A stretch of 64,000 bases of DNA from Devosia nanyangense (GTDB lineage Bacteria; Pseudomonadota; Alphaproteobacteria; Rhizobiales; Devosiaceae), in assembly GCA_016213505.1 (NCBI GenBank), contig JACRAF010000039.1, positions 1 to 64,000 on the forward strand, written 5' to 3'. This document shows positions 51,799-58,932 of the stretch, piece after piece. A program made the translations under genes and the position numbers. The notes below the pieces were generated by a model that was not told the DNA's origin, ran no database searches, and saw only the letters and a program-made list of their open reading frames with translations. Positions within the stretch are counted from its first letter, which is position 1; each line of letters opens with the position of its first letter.

Positions 51799-54468
51799 TC
51801 AGCTCGCCCAGCGCTCCCGATGGCGATCGAGGTCGAGCGGCCGCCGGTCCAGTTCGGCGATGACCGAGGGGATCAGCGCCGCGGCGACCGGGCGGCTGAG
51901 GTGGTAGCCCTGCGCCTCGTCGCAGCCGGCCTTGACCCAGTCCAGCTGCGCCGGCGTCTCCACGCCCTCGGCGGTGACCTTCATGCGCAACGATCGGCCG
52001 AGCCCGATCACCGAGCGGACGATGGCCTTGCTTTCCTCGCTGGTGGGAAGGCCGGCGATGAAGCTGCGGTCGATCTTGATCTTGCTGAACGGAAACCGCT
52101 GCAGGTAGCGCAGCGACGAAAAGCCGGTGCCGAAATCGTCGAGCGCGATGCGGATACCCAGGTCGCGCAACCGGCGCAGCGTCTCGAGGTTCGCCTCGCT
52201 GTCCCCGAGCAGTACGGTCTCGGTGATCTCGAGTTCGAGCCGGGTCGCGGCGAGCCCGCTGACCCCGAGCACCTCCTCGACCATCGCCGGCAGATCCCCG
52301 GCGCTGAACTGCCGCGAGGAGAGATTGACCGCGACCCAGATGTCGTCCGGCCAGCGCGCCGCTTCGGCGCAGGCGGTCCGCAGCACCCAGGCGCCGATGT
52401 CGACGATCAGCCCGGTTTCCTCGGCCATCGGGATGAACTCCTCGGGCGACACCGGCCCGCGGACCGGATGGGTCCAGCGCAGCAGCGCCTCGAAGCCGCA
52501 GACACGTTCCGAGGCCAGATCGACCAGCGGCTGATAGGCCAGCGCGAACTCGCCGTTCCCCAATGCCGCACGCAGGTCGGCATGGAGCATCCGCTGCTGC
52601 TGCAGCTCGGTCTCCATGGCCGGCTCGAAGAAGCGGAAGCCGCCGCGCGCGCCCGATTTGGCGGCATAGAGAGCGATGTCGGCGTTCTTGAAGATCTGCT
52701 CGGAATCCTCGCCTCCGGCGGTGCCAAGCGCAATCCCGATGCTGGCCCCGATCCTGACCGATTGACCCTCGATGACGTGCACGGCACACGCCGCATCGAT
52801 GATGCGCTGCGCCAAAATGCCGATCTCGTCGACGCCCTCGAAACCGGCGACGATGACGGCGAACTCGTCACCGCCGAGCCGCGCAATGGTGTCTTCGGGC
52901 ATGAGGCAGGCGCGCAGCCGGTCGGCCGTCGCCACCAGCAGCGCGTCGCCCACCGGGTGGCCGAGCGTATCGTTGATCTCCTTGAAATGATCGAGGTCGA
53001 GCAGCAGCGCAGCCGTTCTCGGTCCGCTGGTCAGCGCCTCCTCGAGCCGGCGCTGGAACAGCAGCCGGTTGGCCAGCCCGGTCAGCGGATCGTGGTGAGC
53101 AAGGTGCATCACCTCGTCGCGCCGCCGCTTGCGCTCCGAAATGTCGCGGAAAAAGATCGAAAGGCCGTCCGCCGTGGGGTAGGCGCTGATCCCCAGCCAC
53201 AGCCGCCGGTCCTCGACGAAAATCTCGAACTCGGCCGGCTGGCCGGTGGCGACCGCACGTTTGTAGTGGTCGCCCTCGCCCGAGGTCAGCGCCGCCGGAA
53301 ACAGCTCCCAGACGCTGATGCCGTTCCGCAGCAGCTCGGACTTGTTGATGGTTGTCGCGGCACGCTGGTTGAAGAAAACGACGTTCCAGTCAAGATCGAG
53401 CACCAGCACGCTGTCGCTGGTGCTTTCAAGCACTGAACTGAGCCGCTCCTCGCTCCGCATCAGGTCGGCCCGGCTGTCTTCCACCGCCCCGCGCAGCCGG
53501 CGCTGGGTGTGGATGATCCAGTATTCCCTGAAGCCGGCGACCACCGCGAAGATCATCCCGATGATCGCCGCGAACCCTGCGTAGGACCCCTGGCCGAGGG
53601 CCCCCGTCAGGCTGCCCGAAAGCAGGATCAGCGCCACCGCTGCGGCCGGGATCGTCGCCTGGGCGAAGCTGCGGCCGTTGCGGCGGATCAGTTGGTCCGG
53701 CTCGGCTGGCGGGGTGCGCGACAGGACGATCTGTTCGCTGGCCGCCCACGTCAGCAGCCCGGCCGACGCCACCCACAGCAGCTGTGTCCAGCCCCCCAGC
53801 TGGTAGGTTCCACCCAGCAGCTCGAGCGAGTAGCCGAAGTCCGCGATGGCCTCCGCGAGGACCGCGAGGATCAGCAGCGTGAACGCGACGCTCCGGCGGC
53901 CCTGGTCGTAGAGCACCAGCGAGATCAGCCCCGAAGCGGCGACGCTGAACCACAGCGCCGGATAGGCGAAGGCGGCGATGGTCGCGAATGGCGGCAGCAC
54001 CGACTCGGCGATGCTGCGATGCAGGAGGAACAGGCTCGCCAGCGTGATCGCGCAGTAGATCAGCACGAAATTGGCGACCTGGACGGCGCTGACCCGGCGG
54101 CCGAGCTTGCCGTACTGGAACAGCCCGGCGGCAAAGCAGATCGCCATCAGGAAATAGGCCGCATCCGGCAGGCTCGGAAACAGCAGCTTCTGGCCGGCGA
54201 GGGTGAAGCCGAGATAGGCGAGATTGCCGGCGAAATAGAGCGACGAGCCGGCGCAGAAGCTGAGCCAGGCGAGCCGGTCGCGCGCATCGCCGGTTCGCGC
54301 CGCGAACCACGAAAAGATCGCCGCGGCGAGCGGTCCACCGACCTGCGCCACCGCCGCCCATGCCAACAGGCCCGCAGCGTCGAGCCCGAGCAGCCCGGGG
54401 CCGAACCGGAAGACGGCGAGCGCAGCGGCAAAGCTGAGCAGCATCGTGATCCGGCGCGCATTGGGCAT
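51799..54468 (-). CDS. Membrane PAS-GGDEF-EAL bifunctional cyclic-di-GMP enzyme
   Basis: An 889-residue protein. About nine N-terminal helices (1-330) precede a PAS domain (about 345-450), a GGDEF domain with intact GGDEF at 532-536 and an EAL domain with EAL at 660-662, DDFGTG, KIDRSF and AEGVET. Both catalytic sites look complete; the RxxD inhibitory site before GGDEF reads MPED, so product inhibition is probably lost. ATG 54468 (MPNARRITMLL) starts the first helix; the in-frame upstream region to 54663 is unlikely to be coding. Confidence 0.92.
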   Translation of the reverse strand: MPNARRITMLLSFAAALAVFRFGPGLLGLDAAGLLAWAAVAQVGGPLAAAIFSWFAARTGDARDRLAWLSFCAGSSLYFAGNLAYLGFTLAGQKLLFPSLPDAAYFLMAICFAAGLFQYGKLGRRVSAVQVANFVLIYCAITLASLFLLHRSIAESVLPPFATIAAFAYPALWFSVAASGLISLVLYDQGRRSVAFTLLILAVLAEAIADFGYSLELLGGTYQLGGWTQLLWVASAGLLTWAASEQIVLSRTPPAEPDQLIRRNGRSFAQATIPAAAVALILLSGSLTGALGQGSYAGFAAIIGMIFAVVAGFREYWIIHTQRRLRGAVEDSRADLMRSEERLSSVLESTSDSVLVLDLDWNVVFFNQRAATTINKSELLRNGISVWELFPAALTSGEGDHYKRAVATGQPAEFEIFVEDRRLWLGISAYPTADGLSIFFRDISERKRRRDEVMHLAHHDPLTGLANRLLFQRRLEEALTSGPRTAALLLDLDHFKEINDTLGHPVGDALLVATADRLRACLMPEDTIARLGGDEFAVIVAGFEGVDEIGILAQRIIDAACAVHVIEGQSVRIGASIGIALGTAGGEDSEQIFKNADIALYAAKSGARGGFRFFEPAMETELQQQRMLHADLRAALGNGEFALAYQPLVDLASERVCGFEALLRWTHPVRGPVSPEEFIPMAEETGLIVDIGAWVLRTACAEAARWPDDIWVAVNLSSRQFSAGDLPAMVEEVLGVSGLAATRLELEITETVLLGDSEANLETLRRLRDLGIRIALDDFGTGFSSLRYLQRFPFSKIKIDRSFIAGLPTSEESKAIVRSVIGLGRSLRMKVTAEGVETPAQLDWVKAGCDEAQGYHLSRPVAAALIPSVIAELDRRPLDLDRHRERWAS

Positions 54469-54773
54469 AAGTACGTCTCTTTGCGTCAGTCCAATACGGC
54501 ATGTTGGCCCGGGACATCTGCCGAAACCGCTAAATGACTTGGCGAAAATTGTGTAAAGGCCCACGCCCGCAACTATTCGGTTCCAGCCGGGCAGGGACGC
54601 CGCGTCCGCAATCGACCCACGCCCCGTCAGCTGGCGCCACAGGCTGCTCCACCGCTGGCCCATTGTGCAGAATCCTGCAGGATGTTTCCGGCGAGGCCCG
54701 GCTTATCCCCGGCCACCCGCCGGCGTAGATCGGCATCTCACGAGCCCGTCGCTCAGGAGGTGAGAATGCCGAT
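54469..54773. other. 305-bp intergenic region with a 24-bp repeated motif
   Basis: No convincing gene. It holds one copy (54666-54689) of a 24-bp motif with the palindrome TGCAG-AATC-CTGCA, found again at 55884-55907 in the lysR/doxX intergenic region. Near its end a strong AGGAGGTGAG (54752-54761) precedes a 9-codon frame and the 77-codon frame at 54774. Confidence 0.6.
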
Positions 54774-55007
54774 ATGCCGCAGGCAATCATGTTGATGTCC
54801 GGTCGGCTTGGATTTGGCGCCGCGCTCTCGGCGCCGCTTCGCGTTGCCGCGTGCGCCGTCCTGCGGCCCCTGCCGCACGGGCCGTCCCGGTCCCGGCCGA
54901 AGCCCGTCGCGCGCTCCGTCGGGCCGCTGCCCAACGAGGAGCGCATCGGCTGGGAGGCCGCGGCTTTCCTGGCGCTCGAGGCGCAGCAGGAGCGGGCCGG
55001 CGGCTAG
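54774..55007 (+). CDS. Small hypothetical protein
   Basis: A 77-codon frame behind a strong Shine-Dalgarno (54752-54761, a little far at 12 bases). The first half is hydrophobic and Ala/Arg-rich (LGFGAALSAPLRVAA); the end, NEERIGWEAAAFLALEAQQERA, would form an amphipathic helix. No family recognised. It converges with lysR by 4 bp. Codon use does not clearly separate it from chance in this GC-rich DNA, so it is a candidate only. Confidence 0.4.
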   Translation: MPQAIMLMSGRLGFGAALSAPLRVAACAVLRPLPHGPSRSRPKPVARSVGPLPNEERIGWEAAAFLALEAQQERAGG

Positions 55008-55873
55008 CTCCGCTCCAGGGCCCCAATCGCCATTTCGATGAATGCCCGCACGCGAACCGGCACGAAACGCTGCGCCGGATAGACGAAGAACACCGCGTTC
55101 TCCGCCGTGGCGAATTCAGGCAGCACGTGCACGAGGTTGCTGTCGGTCGCCTGGAAATCGGGCAGCAGCCCGATGCCGGCGCCCAGCGTCACGAAGGCCC
55201 GGAGCGTCTGCATGTCGTCGGCCTTGACCCTCGCCGTCGCGGCGAGCTCGAAGGCCGCGCCTTTCGAGACGAGGCGCAAATGGCTGGCCGGGATCTTCGA
55301 CATCACCATCACGGGTTGCCCGGCCAGATCGTCCGGATGGCGCGGCGTCCCGTGGTCACGCAGATAGTCGGCGCTGGCCCACAGCGACAGGCTGCCGCTT
55401 CCCAGCTTGCGGCTCAGCAGGCTCGAGTCGCGCATCGGGCTCGCCCGGATGGCGAGATCGATGCCCTGCGCCAACAGGTCGAGCGGCGCGTTGGTCACCA
55501 CCAGCTCGACCTCGGCCCGCTGAAAGCGTGCGAGGTAGGCCTGCACCAAGGGCGGCAGCACGCTCTGCGACAGGTCGGGTGGGGCGGTTATGCGCAACAG
55601 CCCGCTCGGCTCCTGCGTGCCCGCCTGCAGCTGGTCCTCCCCCTCCTGCAGCGAGGCGAGCGCGGCGACGCAATGTTCGAAATAGCGCTGGCCCGCGTCG
55701 GTGACATGCATGCGCCGGGTCGAGCGCTGGATCAGCGTGACGCCCAGCCCGTCCTCCAGTCGTGCGATCTTGGCGCTGACGGTGGTCGGCGGCATGCCCA
55801 GTTGGCGGGCGGCGGCGCTGAAGCCACCGGCCTGCACCACGCAGACGAAGACATCGATCCCTTCGAGCATCAT
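55004..55873 (-). CDS. LysR-family transcriptional regulator
   Basis: A 289-residue regulator: winged HTH at 5-65 (FVCVVQAGGFSAAARQLGMPPTTVSAKIARLEDGLGVTLIQRSTRRM in parts) and a periplasmic-binding-like effector domain to the C-terminus. ATG 55873 (MMLEGIDVF) is used; an in-frame extension to 55909 would cross the palindrome. It is divergent from doxX with 127 bp between the starts, where the repeated 24-bp motif sits 11 bp from its start codon, so it probably controls itself and doxX. Confidence 0.92.
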   Translation of the reverse strand: MMLEGIDVFVCVVQAGGFSAAARQLGMPPTTVSAKIARLEDGLGVTLIQRSTRRMHVTDAGQRYFEHCVAALASLQEGEDQLQAGTQEPSGLLRITAPPDLSQSVLPPLVQAYLARFQRAEVELVVTNAPLDLLAQGIDLAIRASPMRDSSLLSRKLGSGSLSLWASADYLRDHGTPRHPDDLAGQPVMVMSKIPASHLRLVSKGAAFELAATARVKADDMQTLRAFVTLGAGIGLLPDFQATDSNLVHVLPEFATAENAVFFVYPAQRFVPVRVRAFIEMAIGALERS

Positions 55874-55883
55874 CGGGCGATTA

Positions 55884-55907
55884 TGCAGAATACTGCAGGA
55901 TGTTTCC
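55884..55907. promoter_or_regulatory. Putative LysR-binding motif, doxX side
   Basis: Palindrome TGCAG-AATA-CTGCA followed by GGATGTTTCC; 23 of 24 bases equal the copy at 54666-54689. It lies in the divergent lysR/doxX region. Confidence 0.6.
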
Positions 55908-56000
55908 ACCCTTATCCGGATTGTGGGTGAAAGGGCGGTTCGTGTTTATGCCGCCCAACGCGGACGGCGAGGTGTCGTCCCAGCACCTGGATCACGACAA

Positions 56001-56402
56001 ATGCAAGTCCTCACGACAATGACCTTCTGGCTCTGGGCGGCGCAGATCGCCCTCGCCATTCTCTACGGCATGGCGGGCGTCATGAAGAGCACCCAGCCGA
56101 TCCCCAAACTGGCGGGGATGATCGTCTGGCCCGGCGATGTGCCGGAAGGCTTCGTCCGCTTCATCGGCATCAGCGAGGCGCTGGCTGCGCTCGGCATGGT
56201 GCTCCCCATCGCCACGGGCATCCTGCCGTGGTTGACGCCGCTGGCCGCGATCTGCCTCTCGCTCATCCAGGTCTTGGCCATCGCCTTCCACGCCCGGCGC
56301 GGCGAGACGAGCAAGACCCTGCCGATGAACCTCGCCTTCCTCGCGCTGTCGCTCTTCGTCGCCGTGGCGCTGTGGCCGCTCTTCGGCAAGCTCGGGGGAT
56401 GA
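56001..56402 (+). CDS. DoxX-family membrane protein, first copy
   Basis: A 133-residue protein with four membrane helices (about 8-28, 46-66, 71-92, 108-128). FWLWAAQIALAILYGMAGVMKS and FIGISEALAALGMVLP mark the DoxX family, whose members often act with redox or sulfur proteins; function here is unknown. It is about 60 % identical by eye to the second DoxX gene at 57561. Divergent from lysR, so likely its target. Confidence 0.9.
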   Translation: MQVLTTMTFWLWAAQIALAILYGMAGVMKSTQPIPKLAGMIVWPGDVPEGFVRFIGISEALAALGMVLPIATGILPWLTPLAAICLSLIQVLAIAFHARRGETSKTLPMNLAFLALSLFVAVALWPLFGKLGG

Positions 56403-56410
56403 TGGGCGAC

Positions 56411-56438
56411 GGCCCCGGCGGCCCACCGCGCCGGGGCC
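56411..56438 (+). repeat. GC-rich hairpin after doxX
   Basis: A perfect 10-bp stem (56411-56420 with 56429-56438) and 8-nt loop, without a T tract. It may act as a weak or Rho-assisted terminator between doxX and glyQ. Confidence 0.45.
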
Positions 56439-56455
56439 GCCCCGCATCGCGGCGA

Positions 56456-56484
56456 TTGACCGGCCCACCCGGTCAAACTAGGTT
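56456..56484 (+). promoter_or_regulatory. Promoter of glyQ with embedded inverted repeat
   Basis: TTGACC (56456-56461), 17-bp spacer, TAGGTT (56479-56484). An 8-bp inverted repeat TTGACCGG/CCGGTCAA (56456-56463 and 56469-56476) overlaps the -35 and spacer and could bind a regulator. The glyQ ATG is 28 bp downstream. Confidence 0.6.
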
Positions 56485-56511
56485 CCGCGCGCCTTCAACC
56501 GGACCTGCCCG

Positions 56512-57435
56512 ATGCCCAACCAGCCCGCCCATATGGACCCCCGGAACTCGTTCCAGGGTCTCATCCTGACGCTGCAGCGCTTCTGGGCGGACCAGGGCTG
56601 CGTGATCCTCCAACCCTACGACATGCAGATGGGCGCCGGCACCTTTCATACCGCCACCACGCTGCGGGCGCTCGGGCCGAAGCCGTGGAAGGCCGCCTAT
56701 GTGCAGCCTTCGCGTCGCCCCAAGGATGGACGCTACGGCGAAAACCCCAACCGGCTGCAGCATTACTACCAGTTCCAGGTGATCCTGAAGCCGTCGCCCG
56801 ACGACATCCAGGACCTCTACCTGCGCTCGCTGGCCGAGATCGGCCTCGATTCGGCGCTGCACGACATCCGCTTCGTCGAGGACGATTGGGAGAGCCCGAC
56901 GCTGGGCGCTTGGGGGCTGGGCTGGGAGTGCTGGTGCGACGGCATGGAGGTGAGCCAGTTCACCTATTTCCAGCAAGTCGCCGGCTTCGAATGCTCCCCG
57001 GTGCCGGGCGAGATCACCTACGGCCTCGAGCGCCTCGCCATGTATGTGCAGGGCGTCGAGAACATCTACGACCTCAATTTCAACGGCCGCGACGGGGCCG
57101 AGCGCGTCACCTATGGCGACGTCTTCCTGCAGAACGAGCAGGAGTTCTCGAAGTACAATTTCGAGGCCGCCGACACCGACATGCTGTTCCGCCATTTCGC
57201 CGACGCCGAAGCCGAGTGCAAGGCGCTGTTGGAGAAGGGCGCTGAGGGCAACCGCCAGACCCTCGCCGTCCCGGCCTACGAGCAGGTCATCAAGGCCAGC
57301 CACAATTTCAACCTGCTCGACGCCCGCGGCGTCATCTCGGTCACCGAGCGCCAGAGCTACATCCTGCGCATCCGCGACCTCGCCAAAGCCTGCGGCGCCG
57401 CCTGGCTGCAGACCGCTGGTGGCGGGGCGGTTTAG
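56512..57435 (+). CDS. glyQ: Glycine-tRNA ligase alpha subunit
   Basis: A 307-residue catalytic subunit of the alpha2-beta2 glycyl-tRNA synthetase. [31 protein letters not shown] and [22 protein letters not shown] occur in pieces as in all GlyQ; motif 3 is near [12 protein letters not shown] 56512 or 56533 (MDPRNSF). The beta subunit is 4.5 kb downstream; in relatives a few small genes also lie between. The two DoxX genes flank it. Confidence 0.97.
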   Translation: MPNQPAHMDPRNSFQGLILTLQRFWADQGCVILQPYDMQMGAGTFHTATTLRALGPKPWKAAYVQPSRRPKDGRYGENPNRLQHYYQFQVILKPSPDDIQDLYLRSLAEIGLDSALHDIRFVEDDWESPTLGAWGLGWECWCDGMEVSQFTYFQQVAGFECSPVPGEITYGLERLAMYVQGVENIYDLNFNGRDGAERVTYGDVFLQNEQEFSKYNFEAADTDMLFRHFADAEAECKALLEKGAEGNRQTLAVPAYEQVIKASHNFNLLDARGVISVTERQSYILRIRDLAKACGAAWLQTAGGGAV

Positions 57436-57524
57436 CCGGCCGCCCGCAGCTTCCGCCCCCATCGATCCTCCCCCGGTTCCCCCGATGTGCCCGCTTGCGC
57501 AACTGGAAGCGCCGTTCTAGCTAA

Positions 57525-57544
57525 ACGATAATAGTCGTTATCGT
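57525..57544 (+). promoter_or_regulatory. Inverted repeat in the promoter of the second doxX
   Basis: ACGATAA (57525-57531) and TTATCGT (57538-57544), 6-bp spacer, ending 16 bp before the ATG. Typical size for a small dimeric repressor such as a MarR/HxlR/TetR type. No such regulator gene is adjacent. Confidence 0.55.
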
Positions 57545-57560
57545 ATCGAGCAGGGCGAGC

Positions 57561-57950
57561 ATGGATATCCTGGGGACTCTCAACTTCTGGCTTTGGGCGG
57601 CGCAGGTGCTGCTGGCCCTGCTGTTCGGCTTTGCCGGCATCATGAAGACCTTCCGGCCGATCCCCGATCTTGCCAAAATGCTGGTCTGGCCGGGCGACCT
57701 CCCGGTCTGGGTGACCCGCTTCATCGGCATCGCCGAAGGGGCGGGGGCGCTCGGCCTCATCCTGCCGCTCGCCAGCGGCATCCTCGCCTGGCTGACCCCA
57801 CTCGCCGCCATCGGTCTCGCAATCATCCAGGCGCTGGCCATCGGTTTTCACGCCCAGCGCGGCGAAACCGCCAAGAGCCTGCCGATCAATCTGGTCTTGC
57901 TCGCGCTCGCTGTCTTCGTCGCCTGGGGCCGCTGGAGCTTGTTCGGCTAG
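57561..57950 (+). CDS. DoxX-family membrane protein, second copy
   Basis: A 129-residue four-helix protein, a clear paralog of the gene at 56001: FWLWAAQVLLALLFGFAGIMK, DLAKMLVWPGDLPVWVTRFIGIAEGAGALG and the late HAQRGETAKSLPIN align block by block. Function unknown. It has its own promoter palindrome, unlike the lysR-linked copy. The duplication brackets glyQ. Confidence 0.9.
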   Translation: MDILGTLNFWLWAAQVLLALLFGFAGIMKTFRPIPDLAKMLVWPGDLPVWVTRFIGIAEGAGALGLILPLASGILAWLTPLAAIGLAIIQALAIGFHAQRGETAKSLPINLVLLALAVFVAWGRWSLFG

Positions 57951-57983
57951 ATCATGGCGGCAGCGATTGCTACGATTGCCGCC

Positions 57984-58154
57984 ATGAAGCCGCCAAGCCC
58001 CAAATCCCCGCCCGCCCGCCGCAACCTTGCGGCCAAGGCGTTGCGCAGTCCGCTGTTCCGGCCCAGGGCCGAGGCCGATCCCAACGCTTACAAGCGGCGC
58101 CGGAAGTTCATCCAAAATCCAGTTGACGACACCTCGGACGACCAGATCAACTGA
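57984..58154 (+). CDS. ArfA-like alternative ribosome-rescue factor
   Basis: A 56-residue basic protein. From ATG 57984 its core N14-LAAKALRSPLFRPRAE aligns without gaps to Escherichia coli ArfA from memory (N14, then P23-L24-F25-R26-x-R28-x-E30), followed by a basic stretch YKRRRKF where ArfA has its mRNA-channel tail. ArfA recruits RF2 to ribosomes stalled at the end of broken mRNA. The hydrophobic ArfA C-terminus is absent here. ATG 57954 would add ten residues. The match is short, so function is inferred. Confidence 0.6.
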   Translation: MKPPSPKSPPARRNLAAKALRSPLFRPRAEADPNAYKRRRKFIQNPVDDTSDDQIN

Positions 58155-58297
58155 TATCCGGTCAATCGCAGACTCAGCCGCCGCCGCCCGCCGTTCATTG
58201 CGCGTTCAGCCGCGCCGCCCCAGTTGCAGCGCCATTGCGCCGGTGCCAATGTCCCGGCAGCGCTCGGCGTGCGGCGCGCGCCCCCAAGGAGGCTCAC

Positions 58298-58855
58298 ATG
58301 TTCGGCTGGATCGTTCTCGCAATCATCCTGGTCGTCGCCGGCTATGCCGTCGTCGTCTACAACAACCTCGTCCGCCAGCGTCAGCTCAGCAAGGAAGGCT
58401 GGTCGGGCATCGATGTGCAGCTGAAGCGCCGCACCGACCTCATCCCCAACCTGCTCGAATCGGTGAAGGGCTACATGGCCCATGAGCGCGAGACGCTCGA
58501 GGCCGTCACCGCCGCCCGCACCGCCGCCCAGTCGGCCCAGAACGGTACGCCGGAGCAGCGCGCCCAGGCGGAAGGCGTTCTCTCCGGCGCGCTCGGCCGG
58601 CTTTTCGCCGTCGCCGAGGCCTATCCCGACCTCAAGGCGAGCCAGAACTTCCTGCAGTTCCAGGGCGAGCTCTCCAACACCGAAAACGAGATCCAGCTGT
58701 CGCGGCGCTACTACAACGGCACCGCCCGCGATCTCAACACCGCCGTCGAATCGTTCCCCTCCAACATCTTCGCCAACATCTTCCATTTCGAGAAGGTGCA
58801 GTATTTCGAGCTCGACAACCCCGCCGACCGCGCCGTGCCGACCGTGAAGTTCTGA
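58298..58855 (+). CDS. LemA family protein
   Basis: A 185-residue membrane-anchored helical protein: one N-terminal helix (2-22) and a four-helix bundle with YNNLVRQRQLSKEGWSGIDVQLKRRTDLIPNLLE (in parts) and the late FELDNPADRAVPTVKF-type end. LemA proteins are of unclear function. AAGGAGG precedes ATG 58298. Next to it lies DUF2207, a constant neighbour in many bacteria. Confidence 0.94.
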   Translation: MFGWIVLAIILVVAGYAVVVYNNLVRQRQLSKEGWSGIDVQLKRRTDLIPNLLESVKGYMAHERETLEAVTAARTAAQSAQNGTPEQRAQAEGVLSGALGRLFAVAEAYPDLKASQNFLQFQGELSNTENEIQLSRRYYNGTARDLNTAVESFPSNIFANIFHFEKVQYFELDNPADRAVPTVKF

Positions 58856-58932
58856 ACCGACGTTCTCGTCGTCCACTTCCCACTGCGTCATTCCCACAGG
58901 AATGCAGTGCGGCCACAGCGCGGAGCATGTTG

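Noticed and set aside
54765-54794. 9-codon frame right after a perfect Shine-Dalgarno
   Set aside because: Too short to support as a gene; could be a leader peptide but nothing downstream confirms it.
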